A stretch of 64,000 bases of DNA from an uncultured Lachnospiraceae bacterium (GTDB taxonomy: Bacteria > Bacillota > Clostridia > Lachnospirales > Lachnospiraceae). The notes beneath the pieces are model-generated. The model had not been told where the DNA came from, did not search any database, and saw only the letters and a program-made list of their open reading frames with translations. The stretch spans positions 1-64,000 of the forward strand of contig CALWLI010000025.1 in assembly GCA_944381485.1 (NCBI GenBank). The letters run 5' to 3'. Positions 9,528 through 18,198 of this stretch are shown here, in pieces. The first letter of the stretch is position 1. Each line of letters opens with the position of its first letter. The translations under genes and the position numbers were made by a program.

Positions 9528-11658
9528 TCTGTTTTTTCCTCCTAAGGATTCCGGACCTTCTGTTTTTTATAAACTCCCTCAGTCTCTCCGTCTCGTTTCT
9601 CTGAAGCAGAGGGTCTATCATAACAAGCAATGCCGGCAGCATGCCCAAAACCAGAAGCATACTCATCCATGCTCCCCTTCCGATGAGATGTCCCAGCCCT
9701 CCTATAGCCGATATGGTGGACACAAAGTAAAGTATGTATCCGCAGATGGTGAGTATGGAGCCTGAGGTCAGTATGGACGGTATGCTCCTCATAAGCGTCC
9801 ATATGGCAGCGTCGGACTTTTCCATATTATATTTGTTTCTTGCATCTATATAATTTGAGGTGGTCAATATAGAGTAATCCACCGTAGCTCCCAGCTGGAT
9901 ACAGCTGACTATTATATACCCTATATAGTTGACCTCCTCCCCCATAAGGTAGGGGACAGCCATGTTGAGCCATATGGCAAGCTCTATGGGGATCATTACC
10001 ACTATGGGTATCGCCAGAGACTTGAAGCTCAGCATGACCACAACAAAGACTCCCAAAAGCGAAAGTATGTTTACAAGATTGTAGTCTTCCACTATGGTCT
10101 TTTTTATGTCTATGGTGGAGGGAGTTCCTCCCACCAGATAGGAGTCGTGAGGATAATAGCTTCTTATTATCCCCTCTATCTCCTCGGCGGCCTCAAAGGC
10201 CGTAGGGCTCTCCTCCTTAGTCCTGGTATACATAAGTATCCTGGAATAGTCCTCCGTGTGCATAAGCCCTGTAATGCTCTCCGGCAAAAACTCCTCAGGT
10301 ATTCCCTCGGGAAGCTCATCAGTAAGAGAGGTTACGGACTTCATATAAGGAAGATCCGAAAGAGCCTTTGACAGCTCCTTCTCAGTGACATTGGAGGTGT
10401 TGGGTACTATGGCAAGCATCATATTACTTCTTCCGAACTTTGATGATATCTTCAGATCATCGGCATAGACCTGAGTACCCTCTCCCGCCCCCACAGAGGC
10501 ATTTCCGAAGAGAAAACTGTTCATGCCCTGAGCCACATAGAGAGGCACAGCCAATACCGCAGCCACGATGAGCACAGGCATCCTTATCTTATATATAAAT
10601 CCCGAGGTCCTGAAAAAGCTCGGCAGGAATGACTTGTGCTCGCTCTTTTCAAGCCTGGGAGCCATCCTTATTATCAGCGCAGGCATAAGAAAAAGTACTG
10701 TCGCCAGGCTGAAAACTATTCCCTTTGTCAGGGACAGTCCCAGGTCAAAGCCTATGCTGAAGCGCATAAAGGTCAGCACAACGAAGCCCACTATGGTAGT
10801 CATCGAGCTTGCTATTATGGATTTGAAAGCCTCATCCACCGCCGACTTCAGGGCCTCCTTCATCTCCATTCCCTTCTGTTTGTATCTGGTATAGGAATGA
10901 AGGAGAAATATAGAGTAATCCATGGACACGGCAAGCTGCAGCACAGCCACCACATTGTCAGTCAGGAAAGATATCTCTCCGAGAAAAAGGTTAGTCCCCT
11001 TGTTGAGGACTATGGCCACTCCCATTACTATGAGAAAAAGCACAGGCTCCGCCCATGCCGTTGTGGTGAGGGTCAGGATTATATAGATCATGATCACAGC
11101 TATGAGCATGATCATGTTCAGCTCCTTTGCCACATTTTCCTCAAGAGACTTGTTCTGGACGGCCATTCCCACCATATAGCCCTTGTCGCCTATGAGATCG
11201 GATATCTCCTCAATGGCTTCCTTGGTCTTTTTGTCCGTGTCTCCCTCTGTGAAGGTGATGTCCATGACAGCGGCCCCGTCTCTGTAATAATCCTTTATTT
11301 CATCATAATCTATAAAATCCGAGGATTGGAATATGTCGGTGGTAGTGTCACACCAGAGCACCATGTCCACTCCGTCTATATCCTCTATGGCATTTTTTAT
11401 CCTTTTTGCCTCATAGAGATCCACATCGTCCACCATGACCCTGGCTGTGCCGGGGTATCCGAACTCCTCCTCCATAAGGTCAAGTCCCGCCTTCGAGGGA
11501 GCGCTTTCCGGAAGATACTTTGTAAGATCGTAGTTGACCTTAACCATAGGCATCATGATAAAAGAGATGATGCACAGAGCAAAAAAAAGCTTTTCTATTT
11601 TTTTCGCATTTCTTATTATGAAGTCAGGCAGATCAAAGCCCTTTCGCTTCTTTTCCAT
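9496..11658 (-). CDS. MMPL/RND-family transporter
   Basis: A 720-residue inner-membrane transporter with RND duplication. TM1 lies at residues 22-40. A first extracytoplasmic loop follows (about 41-190), then a block of five helices (190-355), a second single helix (about 375), a second loop (395-545) and a final five-helix block (545-700). Typical MMPL features are LAVSMDYSIFLLHSYTRY in the first half and QLGATVDYSILTTSNYIDAR in the second, each with an aspartate within the membrane as expected for proton coupling. It is the first gene of a two-gene operon with the coiled-coil protein and is divergent from a TetR gene. The substrate is unknown; lipids, peptides or drugs are possible. Confidence 0.88.
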   Translation of the reverse strand: MEKKRKGFDLPDFIIRNAKKIEKLFFALCIISFIMMPMVKVNYDLTKYLPESAPSKAGLDLMEEEFGYPGTARVMVDDVDLYEAKRIKNAIEDIDGVDMVLWCDTTTDIFQSSDFIDYDEIKDYYRDGAAVMDITFTEGDTDKKTKEAIEEISDLIGDKGYMVGMAVQNKSLEENVAKELNMIMLIAVIMIYIILTLTTTAWAEPVLFLIVMGVAIVLNKGTNLFLGEISFLTDNVVAVLQLAVSMDYSIFLLHSYTRYKQKGMEMKEALKSAVDEAFKSIIASSMTTIVGFVVLTFMRFSIGFDLGLSLTKGIVFSLATVLFLMPALIIRMAPRLEKSEHKSFLPSFFRTSGFIYKIRMPVLIVAAVLAVPLYVAQGMNSFLFGNASVGAGEGTQVYADDLKISSKFGRSNMMLAIVPNTSNVTEKELSKALSDLPYMKSVTSLTDELPEGIPEEFLPESITGLMHTEDYSRILMYTRTKEESPTAFEAAEEIEGIIRSYYPHDSYLVGGTPSTIDIKKTIVEDYNLVNILSLLGVFVVVMLSFKSLAIPIVVMIPIELAIWLNMAVPYLMGEEVNYIGYIIVSCIQLGATVDYSILTTSNYIDARNKYNMEKSDAAIWTLMRSIPSILTSGSILTICGYILYFVSTISAIGGLGHLIGRGAWMSMLLVLGMLPALLVMIDPLLQRNETERLREFIKNRRSGILRRKKQNVKQGSEKNS

Positions 11659-11703
11659 ATATTAATATCCTGTCCTTAGCTGTAATGTCTTATAATATCA
11701 ATT

Positions 11704-11760
11704 AATTTACATATTGTATTTTAATTTACACGTTGTACTTTAATTGACATTTGTCTATTT
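11704..11760. repeat. Three tandem 19-bp repeats, probable TetR operators
   Basis: Units begin AATTTACA at 11704, AATTTACA at 11723 and AATTGACA at 11742, exactly 19 bp apart. Each holds an imperfect inverted repeat of the type TACA-NNN-TGTA; the third is GACATTTGTC. They fill the space between the divergent MMPL and TetR genes and overlap the TetR gene's -35 element. Autoregulation and repression of the transporter by the TetR protein is inferred. Confidence 0.65.
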
Positions 11761-11772
11761 ATATGCTAATGT
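11744..11772 (+). promoter_or_regulatory. Promoter of the TetR gene beside the MMPL transporter
   Basis: TTGACA (11744-11749), a 17-base spacer and TAATGT (11767-11772). The -35 hexamer lies inside the third 19-bp repeat. Confidence 0.6.
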
Positions 11773-11884
11773 TGATTATACAAGCAGATGTCGTTAATAT
11801 CAATATACAGTTTAAATCAGATTTTCTATAAATATACTTTTTTTCGATTTCTGTTAATTAATTTATGGAAGGAATTTTTCAGAT

Positions 11885-12505
11885 ATGAGTGCTTTATCAT
11901 CCGGCGCTGTTTTGAGCGCAAGACCTGCAAAAAAACCTATGGACAGGAGAGTGAGGAAGACCAAGGAAGCTCTCAGGCATTGTCTTGCAGAGCTCTTAAA
12001 GAAAAAGAAGATACAGGAGATAACCGTAAAAGAGCTCACTGAGATGTCAGATATCAACAGAGGTACCTTCTACCTTCACTACAGGGATGTATATGATCTG
12101 CTTGAGCAGATAGAGGCGGAGCTTATGCAGAATTTTAATCTGACACTTAACAGGTTCGACTCCTCTCTTCTGAAGCAGCATCCCTCACGCATATTCTACG
12201 AGGTATTCAGCCTTATCAAGGAAAACTCCGATATGGTGGAGATACTTTTGGGAGAAAACGGCGACATCAACTTTATGGCCGGACTTAAAAATGTGCTCAG
12301 AGACAAATGTCTCAATGATTTTATGGAGGACTTCAGAAAGAAGGACAATGCCCACTTTGACGTCTACTACAATTACATAATAAACGGCTGTATAGGCATC
12401 GTCCAGTACTGGCTCCAGAGCGGCCTTAGAGAAAGTCCATCGGAGCTTGCTCTTCTCACAGAGCAGATAGTAAACGAGGGTGTAAAGGGCTTTACCTCAA
12501 AATAA
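11885..12505 (+). CDS. TetR/AcrR-family transcription regulator (efflux operon)
   Basis: A 206-residue DNA-binding repressor. The N-terminal HTH spans about residues 20-70: DRRVRKTKEALRHCLAELL, KIQEITVKELTEMSDINRGTFYLHY, the usual TetR pattern with GTFYLHY in the recognition region. The all-helical C-terminus is the ligand and dimerisation domain and contains YYNYIINGCIGIVQYWLQ, as in TetR members near YhgE or MMPL genes. GGAAGGA precedes the ATG at a somewhat long distance. It is divergent from the MMPL and coiled-coil operon across three operator-like repeats, so it most likely represses that operon and itself. Confidence 0.88.
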   Translation: MSALSSGAVLSARPAKKPMDRRVRKTKEALRHCLAELLKKKKIQEITVKELTEMSDINRGTFYLHYRDVYDLLEQIEAELMQNFNLTLNRFDSSLLKQHPSRIFYEVFSLIKENSDMVEILLGENGDINFMAGLKNVLRDKCLNDFMEDFRKKDNAHFDVYYNYIINGCIGIVQYWLQSGLRESPSELALLTEQIVNEGVKGFTSK

Positions 12506-12519
12506 AAGAAGACGAAAAA

Positions 12520-12539
12520 GGGAGGGCTCCTGCCCTCCC
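12520..12539. terminator. Bidirectional terminator
   Basis: GGGAGGGC (12520-12527) pairs with GCCCTCCC (12532-12539) around a TCCT loop. The T-run TTTTT follows on the minus strand, where it would end the small gene at 12562; on the plus strand the tail GATCTTTTG is weaker. Confidence 0.8.
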
Positions 12540-12561
12540 TGATCTTTTGTCGTAACTCTTT

Positions 12562-12927
12562 TTACTCAGCTTCTTCCTGTGAAGCCTCTTCGCCGCTGTC
12601 CTTAAGCTCTGCGCTCTCATCCTCTGCAGAGCTCTCATCCTCAGCAGAACTCTCACTCTCATCAGAAGCGCTCTCCGTGGTCTCGTCAAGGCTCTCGTCT
12701 CCGACTGCAGCTGTTGCATCTGAAGGTGTGGCCATAAGGTCGGCATACTCATCCATAAGGCTCTCGTAGATATCCGACTCGGATGTGGAGAAATCTGTTG
12801 TTGCCATTATAACTATAGGAGATATAAATATTACAGCCATAACTATTATGGCAGCTATAGTATCTCTCTTATAGGTCTTGTCCTTATTTGCGTCTCTTCC
12901 CTGTCTCTTATTTGAATTGAAGCCCAT
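12562..12927 (-). CDS. Small acidic single-pass membrane protein, unknown function
   Basis: A 121-residue protein I do not recognise. A basic N-terminus of about 23 residues (NKRQGRDANKDKTYKR) precedes one transmembrane helix (TIAAIIVMAVIFISPIVIMA, about 24-43). The rest is an acidic Ser/Glu/Asp-rich tail with the repeated motif SSAEDE. The orientation rule (basic side in) puts the tail outside. GAGAGGAAG lies upstream of the ATG and a terminator lies downstream, so it is probably expressed as its own unit. No enzymatic motif is present. Confidence 0.7.
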   Translation of the reverse strand: MGFNSNKRQGRDANKDKTYKRDTIAAIIVMAVIFISPIVIMATTDFSTSESDIYESLMDEYADLMATPSDATAAVGDESLDETTESASDESESSAEDESSAEDESAELKDSGEEASQEEAE

Positions 12928-13061
12928 AGATCATCTTCCTCTCACAATTTACTTCTTAATCTTAAAAGCTTACTAAGCTCACAGAAGATATTTATAAAAC
13001 GAAATTGTGAACAAATTATGAATTGAGCCCCTTAAGACCGGCAAAAGCGGCAAATATATCA

Positions 13062-13571
13062 TTATTTTATATAGCTCACCTTTGAAGGGTCAAAGAAACC
13101 TCTGGGGGCGGGATCCTCATCAGGAACACCCAGAGCCACAACCGCAAGGGGGACCGACTCCAAGCCAAATGCCTCCTTTATAGCTGTCACCCTCTCCATT
13201 ACGGGATAAAGGCCGCACCAGCAGGTACCGTAGCCCAGCTCAAGAGCCTGCAAAAGCAGATTCTCTATTGCCGCTCCGCAATCCTCAGGCCAGAACTCGG
13301 AGCAATTTCCCTCCTGAGCCTTGGGAAGCCCGCACACGATTATGGCCAGAGAAGCTGTATTAAGCATCTTTGTATAGGGCTGGATATTCATTATCTTCTC
13401 CTTGCCCTCAGCGCTCTCAACCACCACAAACTCCCAGGGCCTTGTGTTCCTTGCGCTGGGAGCCATCATCGCCGCCTCAAGTATGGTCTCGATGTCCTTC
13501 TGAGGTATCTTTACACCCTCCTTGTACTTTCTTATGCTCCTTCTCTTTCTTATAGCTTCGGTAACGTTCAT
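13062..13571 (-). CDS. Nitroreductase-family FMN oxidoreductase
   Basis: A small (169-residue) nitroreductase-fold protein that should bind FMN and reduce nitro or quinone-like substrates with NAD(P)H. The N-terminal FMN contact is RKRRSIRKYKEG. The conserved MMAPSARNTRPWEFVVV lies near residue 35. The dimer segment DCGAAIENLLLQALELGYGTCWCGLYP lies near residue 90-115, and VVALGVPDE near 150. AGGAGAAGGG precedes the ATG. It is probably independent of its neighbours; the substrate is unknown. Confidence 0.92.
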   Translation of the reverse strand: MNVTEAIRKRRSIRKYKEGVKIPQKDIETILEAAMMAPSARNTRPWEFVVVESAEGKEKIMNIQPYTKMLNTASLAIIVCGLPKAQEGNCSEFWPEDCGAAIENLLLQALELGYGTCWCGLYPVMERVTAIKEAFGLESVPLAVVALGVPDEDPAPRGFFDPSKVSYIK

Positions 13572-13617
13572 TTCCCTTCTCCTTTCCCCTCTTTGTTCAT
13601 ATTGTAATTGTTTGCTG

Positions 13618-14817
13618 TTATTTTTCGCAGGCTTTTATGACTCTCTTTGCAAGCCTCTTGAAGGCGGGAAGAGCCCTCTCTATCATGTCATAGGAAACAC
13701 AGTAAGCTATCCTCACATATCCCGAGCAGGCAAAGGAGCTTCCCGGAACCACAAGTATATTCTCCTTTTTGGCCTCCTCCAAAAAGCTCTTCTCGTCTCC
13801 CGAGGGCACCTTCATAAATATATAGAAGGCTCCCTCAGGCTTTACACATTCAAAGCCCAGTTTTGTAAGGCCCTCGTACAGGAGCTTTCTATTCTTATCA
13901 TAGGCTTTCACATCCGTCTTCTCATCCACGCATCGCATTATCACCCTCTGCATAAGTGAGGGTGCATTCACACAGCCCAGAACTCTGTTTGCTATGGTTG
14001 CAGCGGAAAATACCCTGTCCTTCTCGTCCATCTCATCGGGGATCACCAGGTATCCTATACGCTCACCGGGAAGAGACAGAGACTTGCTGTAGGAATAGCA
14101 CACCACAGTATTGTGATAATACTTTGTGACATAGGGGACCTCAGCTCCGTCGTAGGCCAGCTCCCTGTAGGGCTCATCTGAGATAAGCACTATCTGTATC
14201 CCAAGCTCCTTCTCCTTCTTTCTAAGTATATCAGCTATCTTAGTCAAGGTCTCGGAAGAATAAATTACTCCCGTAGGATTATTGGGGGTGTTTATTATTA
14301 CAGCCTTGGTCTTTTCGCTTATCTTTTCCTCAAACTCCGAGAGCTTGGGCTGAAAGCTCTCCCTGTCAGGGGATATCACCACCACTTTCCCGTCATAATT
14401 ATTAATGTAGGCATTGTACTCCAAAAAGTAGGGTGCAAATACTATGACCTCATCCCCCGGGTCAAGGATAGTCTTAAGTATGACATTCATACCGCTTGCA
14501 GCCCCGACAGTCATGAGTATATTGTTCTCATCAAAGGAGGTTTGGAACCTTCTGTTTATGGAGTCCGCCACAGCAGCTCTCACATCCTCATAGCCCGCAT
14601 TACTCATATAGCCATGAAGAAAAACAGGATCTTCTGTCTTTACTATGTCGCATATGGCCTCATTTACAGCATCAGGTGAGGGGACGGAGGGGTTTCCCAG
14701 GCTGAAGTCATATACATTCTCTCTGCCGTACTTTTCGGCAAGTCTTTTTCCCTCCTCAAACATCATCCTTATAGCGGAATTATTGTTTACCAAAGGCATC
14801 ATTTTTTCGGAAATCAT
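13618..14817 (-). CDS. Pyridoxal-phosphate aminotransferase, class I/II
   Basis: A cytoplasmic fold-type I aminotransferase of 399 residues. Visible elements are DFSLGNPSVPSPDAV, GAASGMNVILKTILDPGDEV, NTPNNPTGVIY, LISDEPYRELAY and the PLP-lysine motif SYSKSLSLPGERIGY near residue 240. YVRIAYCVSYDMIERALP near the end carries the substrate-carboxylate arginine. The ATG at 14817 has AGAAGGAG nine bases upstream; a TTG eight codons earlier overlaps hflX and has no better site. It follows hflX by 16 bp. It resembles aspartate or aromatic aminotransferases; the exact substrate cannot be read. Confidence 0.9.
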   Translation of the reverse strand: MISEKMMPLVNNNSAIRMMFEEGKRLAEKYGRENVYDFSLGNPSVPSPDAVNEAICDIVKTEDPVFLHGYMSNAGYEDVRAAVADSINRRFQTSFDENNILMTVGAASGMNVILKTILDPGDEVIVFAPYFLEYNAYINNYDGKVVVISPDRESFQPKLSEFEEKISEKTKAVIINTPNNPTGVIYSSETLTKIADILRKKEKELGIQIVLISDEPYRELAYDGAEVPYVTKYYHNTVVCYSYSKSLSLPGERIGYLVIPDEMDEKDRVFSAATIANRVLGCVNAPSLMQRVIMRCVDEKTDVKAYDKNRKLLYEGLTKLGFECVKPEGAFYIFMKVPSGDEKSFLEEAKKENILVVPGSSFACSGYVRIAYCVSYDMIERALPAFKRLAKRVIKACEK

Positions 14818-14833
14818 ATTTCTGTGCTCCTTC

Positions 14834-16171
14834 TCAATCAATAATATATTCTCTGTATCTTCCCAAAAGTCTTTTTCCGATAGAGCATTTTATGTAAATG
14901 CCCTCCTTCCTGTACTCCACAGAATCCGTGAGAGCCGAATTTCTCAGCTCGTTTTCTATCCTTCCCTCGCTGTAGGGGACCAGAAGCTTAACAGAAAGCC
15001 AGTCCTCAAAGAGCTTCGAATTTATCATGGATATGAGCTCCTCGATGCCCTCCCCTGACTTTGCAGACATATATATACTGTTTCCTCTTATAAAAGGAAG
15101 CCCTCCCTCTCTTTTTTCAGTCCTATTCTCGTAGGCAGATGCATCCTTCAAAAACTCATCCGAAGTAAGCACCCTGTCGGCCTTGTTCATCACATAGATA
15201 ACAGGTATGTCGGAGGCCCCCAGTTCCTTTAGGGTATCCTCCGTCACTTTTATCTGCCTCTCCCTGCTGTCGTCGGAATAGTCCACAACATGGAGAAGAA
15301 GATCAGCTGTCTTTGCCTCCTCCAAAGTGGAGCGGAAGGCCTTGACCAGGTCGTGGGGAAGATCATGTATAAAGCCGACCGTGTCGGACAGCAGAAATCC
15401 CCTGCCCTTCCCTGTCTGCACCCGCCTCACAGTAGTGTCCAGAGTTGCAAAGAGCATGTCTTTTGCAAGTACAGCCTTCTCCTCAGATGAATCGCAGTAC
15501 TCAAGTATCTTGTTCATGAGAGTTGATTTTCCGGCATTCGTGTATCCCACAAGGGCCACCAGGGGCATGCCTTCCCGCTGTCTCCTGCGCCTTTGAGTCT
15601 CTCTCTCCCTCTCCACAGACTCAAGGCCCCGCCTTAGGTCCGCAAGGCGTCTCTCTATATGTCTTCTGTCAAGCTCAGTCTGCTTCTCTCCTGAACCCTT
15701 GTTGGACATGGAGCCTCCCGTGCCTCCCTGCCTTGACAGATTTTTCCTTAAACCGGAGAGCCTGGGAAGCATGTATTTGAGTCTTGCGGACTCAACCTGC
15801 ATCTTCGCCTCAACTGTCCTCGCCCTCTCGCTGAAGATATTTAAGATAAGCCCCGTCTTATCAAGCACCTCGCTGTCAAGTTCTGTACAAAGATTTGAGA
15901 GCTGAGAGGGGGTAAGGGTATTCAGAAATATGGCGGTTCCCGCATCTGTCGCCTCCATAAAGGTCTTAAGCTCCTGAAGCTTCCCCTTGCCTATGTAGGT
16001 GGAAATTTCCACCCTTGTAAGATTTTGGCAGCTTGTGCCTGCCACCTCATATCCGCAGGCTTCCGCCAGCCCCGAAAGCTCCTTCATGGATATCTCAAAG
16101 TCCGGATCTCTCCCTGTGTTCACGCCCACAAGTACAGCTCTTTTTACAATACTCTCGGTATTATCTGTCAT
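14834..16171 (-). CDS. hflX: Ribosome-splitting GTPase HflX
   Basis: HflX is a 50S-binding GTPase that rescues or splits stalled ribosomes. The protein has 445 residues from the chosen start. The N-terminal HflX domain (about 1-185) includes GKGKLQELKTFM and SARLKYMLPRLSGL. The Gly-rich linker RQGGTGGSMSNKGSGE and a coiled-coil of Arg/Glu follow. The GTPase domain has G1 GYTNAGKST near residue 210, G3 DTVGFIHDLP and G4 NKAD. The ATG at 16171 is preceded by AAAGGAAG; a longer frame upstream lacks a ribosome site. Confidence 0.96.
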   Translation of the reverse strand: MTDNTESIVKRAVLVGVNTGRDPDFEISMKELSGLAEACGYEVAGTSCQNLTRVEISTYIGKGKLQELKTFMEATDAGTAIFLNTLTPSQLSNLCTELDSEVLDKTGLILNIFSERARTVEAKMQVESARLKYMLPRLSGLRKNLSRQGGTGGSMSNKGSGEKQTELDRRHIERRLADLRRGLESVERERETQRRRRQREGMPLVALVGYTNAGKSTLMNKILEYCDSSEEKAVLAKDMLFATLDTTVRRVQTGKGRGFLLSDTVGFIHDLPHDLVKAFRSTLEEAKTADLLLHVVDYSDDSRERQIKVTEDTLKELGASDIPVIYVMNKADRVLTSDEFLKDASAYENRTEKREGGLPFIRGNSIYMSAKSGEGIEELISMINSKLFEDWLSVKLLVPYSEGRIENELRNSALTDSVEYRKEGIYIKCSIGKRLLGRYREYIID

Positions 16172-16332
16172 CTTTCTTCCTTTCACGTCACAATTCTGAC
16201 TATATAATAATATCACAAGTTCGTTTTTTTAAGCTATATTTCCGTGGAGAAAAACTGCTTATAATGCTACAATATAAACTGTATATATAGTAACAACAGA
16301 TATATGGAATTATTGACGGAAGGGAGGATTAT

Positions 16333-16806
16333 ATGAATTATATAGATCTCACCATAAAAGAACAGAAAAATATCGCCCTCATAGCTCACGATGCGAAAAA
16401 GCAGGATCTCATAGAATGGTGTCTCAAAAATAAGGACATACTCTCAAAGCACAATCTCTTCGGCACAGGCACCACCTCAAGGATGATAGCTGACGCCACA
16501 GGCCTCAGGATAAAAGGATACAATTCAGGCCCTCTGGGGGGAGATCTTCAGATAGGAGCAAAGATAGTTGACGGGGTCATCAACATGATGATCTTTTTGA
16601 GCGATCCCCTCACTGCTGCTCCCCACGATCCGGATGTAAAGGCTCTTACAAGGATAGCTCAGGTTTATGACATACCCATGGCAAACAATCTCGCCACAGC
16701 GGATTTTCTCATAAACTCCACTCTCATGACAAAGCCCTATACTCACAAGATAGAGGACTTCAACCTCAATGTAAGAGAGCGAGCCGAGAAGCTGAAGGCT
16801 CAATAA
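16333..16806 (+). CDS. mgsA: Methylglyoxal synthase
   Basis: Converts dihydroxyacetone phosphate to methylglyoxal and phosphate, a glycolytic overflow bypass. The 157-residue product has IALIAHDAKKQDLIEW, the phosphate-binding TGTTSRMI, NSGPLGGDLQIGAKI with the catalytic aspartate, and LSDPLTAAPHDPDVKAL. These are the characteristic MgsA blocks. GGGAGG lies just before the ATG. It is a monocistronic plus-strand gene with a terminator 54 bp downstream. Confidence 0.97.
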   Translation: MNYIDLTIKEQKNIALIAHDAKKQDLIEWCLKNKDILSKHNLFGTGTTSRMIADATGLRIKGYNSGPLGGDLQIGAKIVDGVINMMIFLSDPLTAAPHDPDVKALTRIAQVYDIPMANNLATADFLINSTLMTKPYTHKIEDFNLNVRERAEKLKAQ

Positions 16807-16860
16807 AGATGAGCAGCTTATAATCACGATACTTTTTTTACAATAGTTTTTTTACACAAC

Positions 16861-16894
16861 AAAACATCCCGCAGCGGTCTTTGCGGGATGTTTT
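16861..16894. terminator. Terminator between mgsA and the YkvI-like gene
   Basis: AAAACATCCCGC (16861-16872) pairs perfectly with GCGGGATGTTTT (16883-16894). GTTTTTG follows on the plus strand. The long A/T-flanked stem could serve both convergent genes. Confidence 0.9.
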
Positions 16895-16927
16895 GTTTTT
16901 GCATTTTTATTTATAGGGGAATCAGCT

Positions 16928-18076
16928 TTAAGCTTCTTTCTTCTTTCCTTTTCCTGTAAGGTCCTTGATATTCTTCCAAAGCATGAAGAGTATAAGTACA
17001 GCTCCTACGTATCCGTTGAGCACGTAGATGATGTTTACAAGAACTCTGAAGGGGAGGAAGAGACCTACAAAGAGTCCTACAAGTCCGAGTACAACTGTCA
17101 GGATCTTGAACTGCTTTGTGCCCTCTTTCGCAAACCTTGCCGCAGGGTTGTAGAGAAGGGGAACCGCTGTAGTATAGATTCCGCCGAATACAACTATAGC
17201 AAAGAATGCTGAGAAGGGCTTCCATATCTTCTCCGCAAGGATCAGGTTGGGAATGTCAGCGCTCCACACATAGTTTCCGTGAGCATCAGCTGTGTTGATA
17301 TTTGCTATCTGAGCGAAGGATATAAGAACTATAGCCACGCATACAGCCACAGCTCCCCAAACTATACCGTGATAGAGATCCTTCTTGCTGTTCTGAGCTC
17401 CGAGAGCCGCTGTAAAGCTTGCAAACCACAGGAGAACGAATCCTGCATAGCTTATACCTGACATGAGCCAGTTAGCTCCGGCGTTCTTTATGGTGTTGTC
17501 TGCAGTAGCTCCGGTAAATGCTCCCTGCTCTATTATCTGAAGGCCTTCACCTATATGTGAGCCGTCCCTTACGAGGGTGGCTATACCTATGAAGATACAG
17601 AGGGCAACTATGGCAGGTCCCACAGCTCCTATGGCGTCAACCAGTGAGTTGAGTCCGCCCACAACTGTTATCATAGCTGCAACCGCAAGTATTGTTCCTC
17701 CTACCCAAAGGGGAAGGCCGTACTGCTGATTGAGGGTCGATGCGGATCCGCCTACCATTACGAAGAATGACATGTAGCAGAAAAGTGTTGAGTAGTAGTC
17801 GCAGAAGGTTCCAACATACTTTCCGCAGAAATACTTGTATACGTCGTTACCTCTCTCAAAACGTTCCTCGGAACCCGCTTTTGCGAAGTTGAAGTTGTAG
17901 TAGAGGAAGGTAACCAGAAATACAAGAACAGCGCCTATTCCGCCGACGCCGTAGGCAGTAAAGTACTGGATGATCTCCTGTCCTGTGGCAAAGCCTGAAC
18001 CTATGGTGAAAGCTATGACAGCTCCCGCAAGTATGATAACTCGCTTGGGGTTCAGTTTAGTATTGTCAATACCCAT
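16928..18076 (-). CDS. YkvI-like membrane protein, candidate amino-acid permease
   Basis: A polytopic membrane protein of 382 residues with about ten to eleven hydrophobic helices. It begins with IILAGAVIAFTIGSGFATGQEIIQYF, a Gly-rich unwound-helix motif like that of LeuT/APC-fold transporters. The overall pattern matches the poorly characterised YkvI family. It lies 122 bp after grdB on the same strand but beyond a strong terminator, and has its own AGGAGG. Its position suggests uptake of the amino acid consumed by the reductase (glycine, or possibly sarcosine), but nothing in the sequence fixes the substrate. The C-terminus is basic (KKKEA). Confidence 0.8.
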   Translation of the reverse strand: MGIDNTKLNPKRVIILAGAVIAFTIGSGFATGQEIIQYFTAYGVGGIGAVLVFLVTFLYYNFNFAKAGSEERFERGNDVYKYFCGKYVGTFCDYYSTLFCYMSFFVMVGGSASTLNQQYGLPLWVGGTILAVAAMITVVGGLNSLVDAIGAVGPAIVALCIFIGIATLVRDGSHIGEGLQIIEQGAFTGATADNTIKNAGANWLMSGISYAGFVLLWFASFTAALGAQNSKKDLYHGIVWGAVAVCVAIVLISFAQIANINTADAHGNYVWSADIPNLILAEKIWKPFSAFFAIVVFGGIYTTAVPLLYNPAARFAKEGTKQFKILTVVLGLVGLFVGLFLPFRVLVNIIYVLNGYVGAVLILFMLWKNIKDLTGKGKKKEA

Positions 18077-18140
18077 ATTTTTTCCTCCTGTGTCAGGATC
18101 ATGTTATTGTGAAAAAATCTACAATATTATTTACAAAAAA

Positions 18141-18171
18141 GGTGCGGCACACGGCACATGTGTACCGCACC
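18141..18171 (-). terminator. Terminator after grdB
   Basis: GGTGCGG (18141-18147) pairs with CCGCACC (18165-18171), with a secondary ACACATGTG palindrome in the loop. TTTTTT follows on the minus strand. It would end or attenuate the grdE-grdB message before the YkvI-like gene. Confidence 0.85.
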
Positions 18172-18198
18172 TCGGGAAATATCCGGTCTGCTTGAAGA

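Noticed and set aside
10636-11679. 347-codon open frame on the plus strand opposite the MMPL gene
   Set aside because: It is rich in His, Tyr and Arg with no domain pattern, has no ribosome site and mirrors the codon structure of the clear transporter gene on the other strand.
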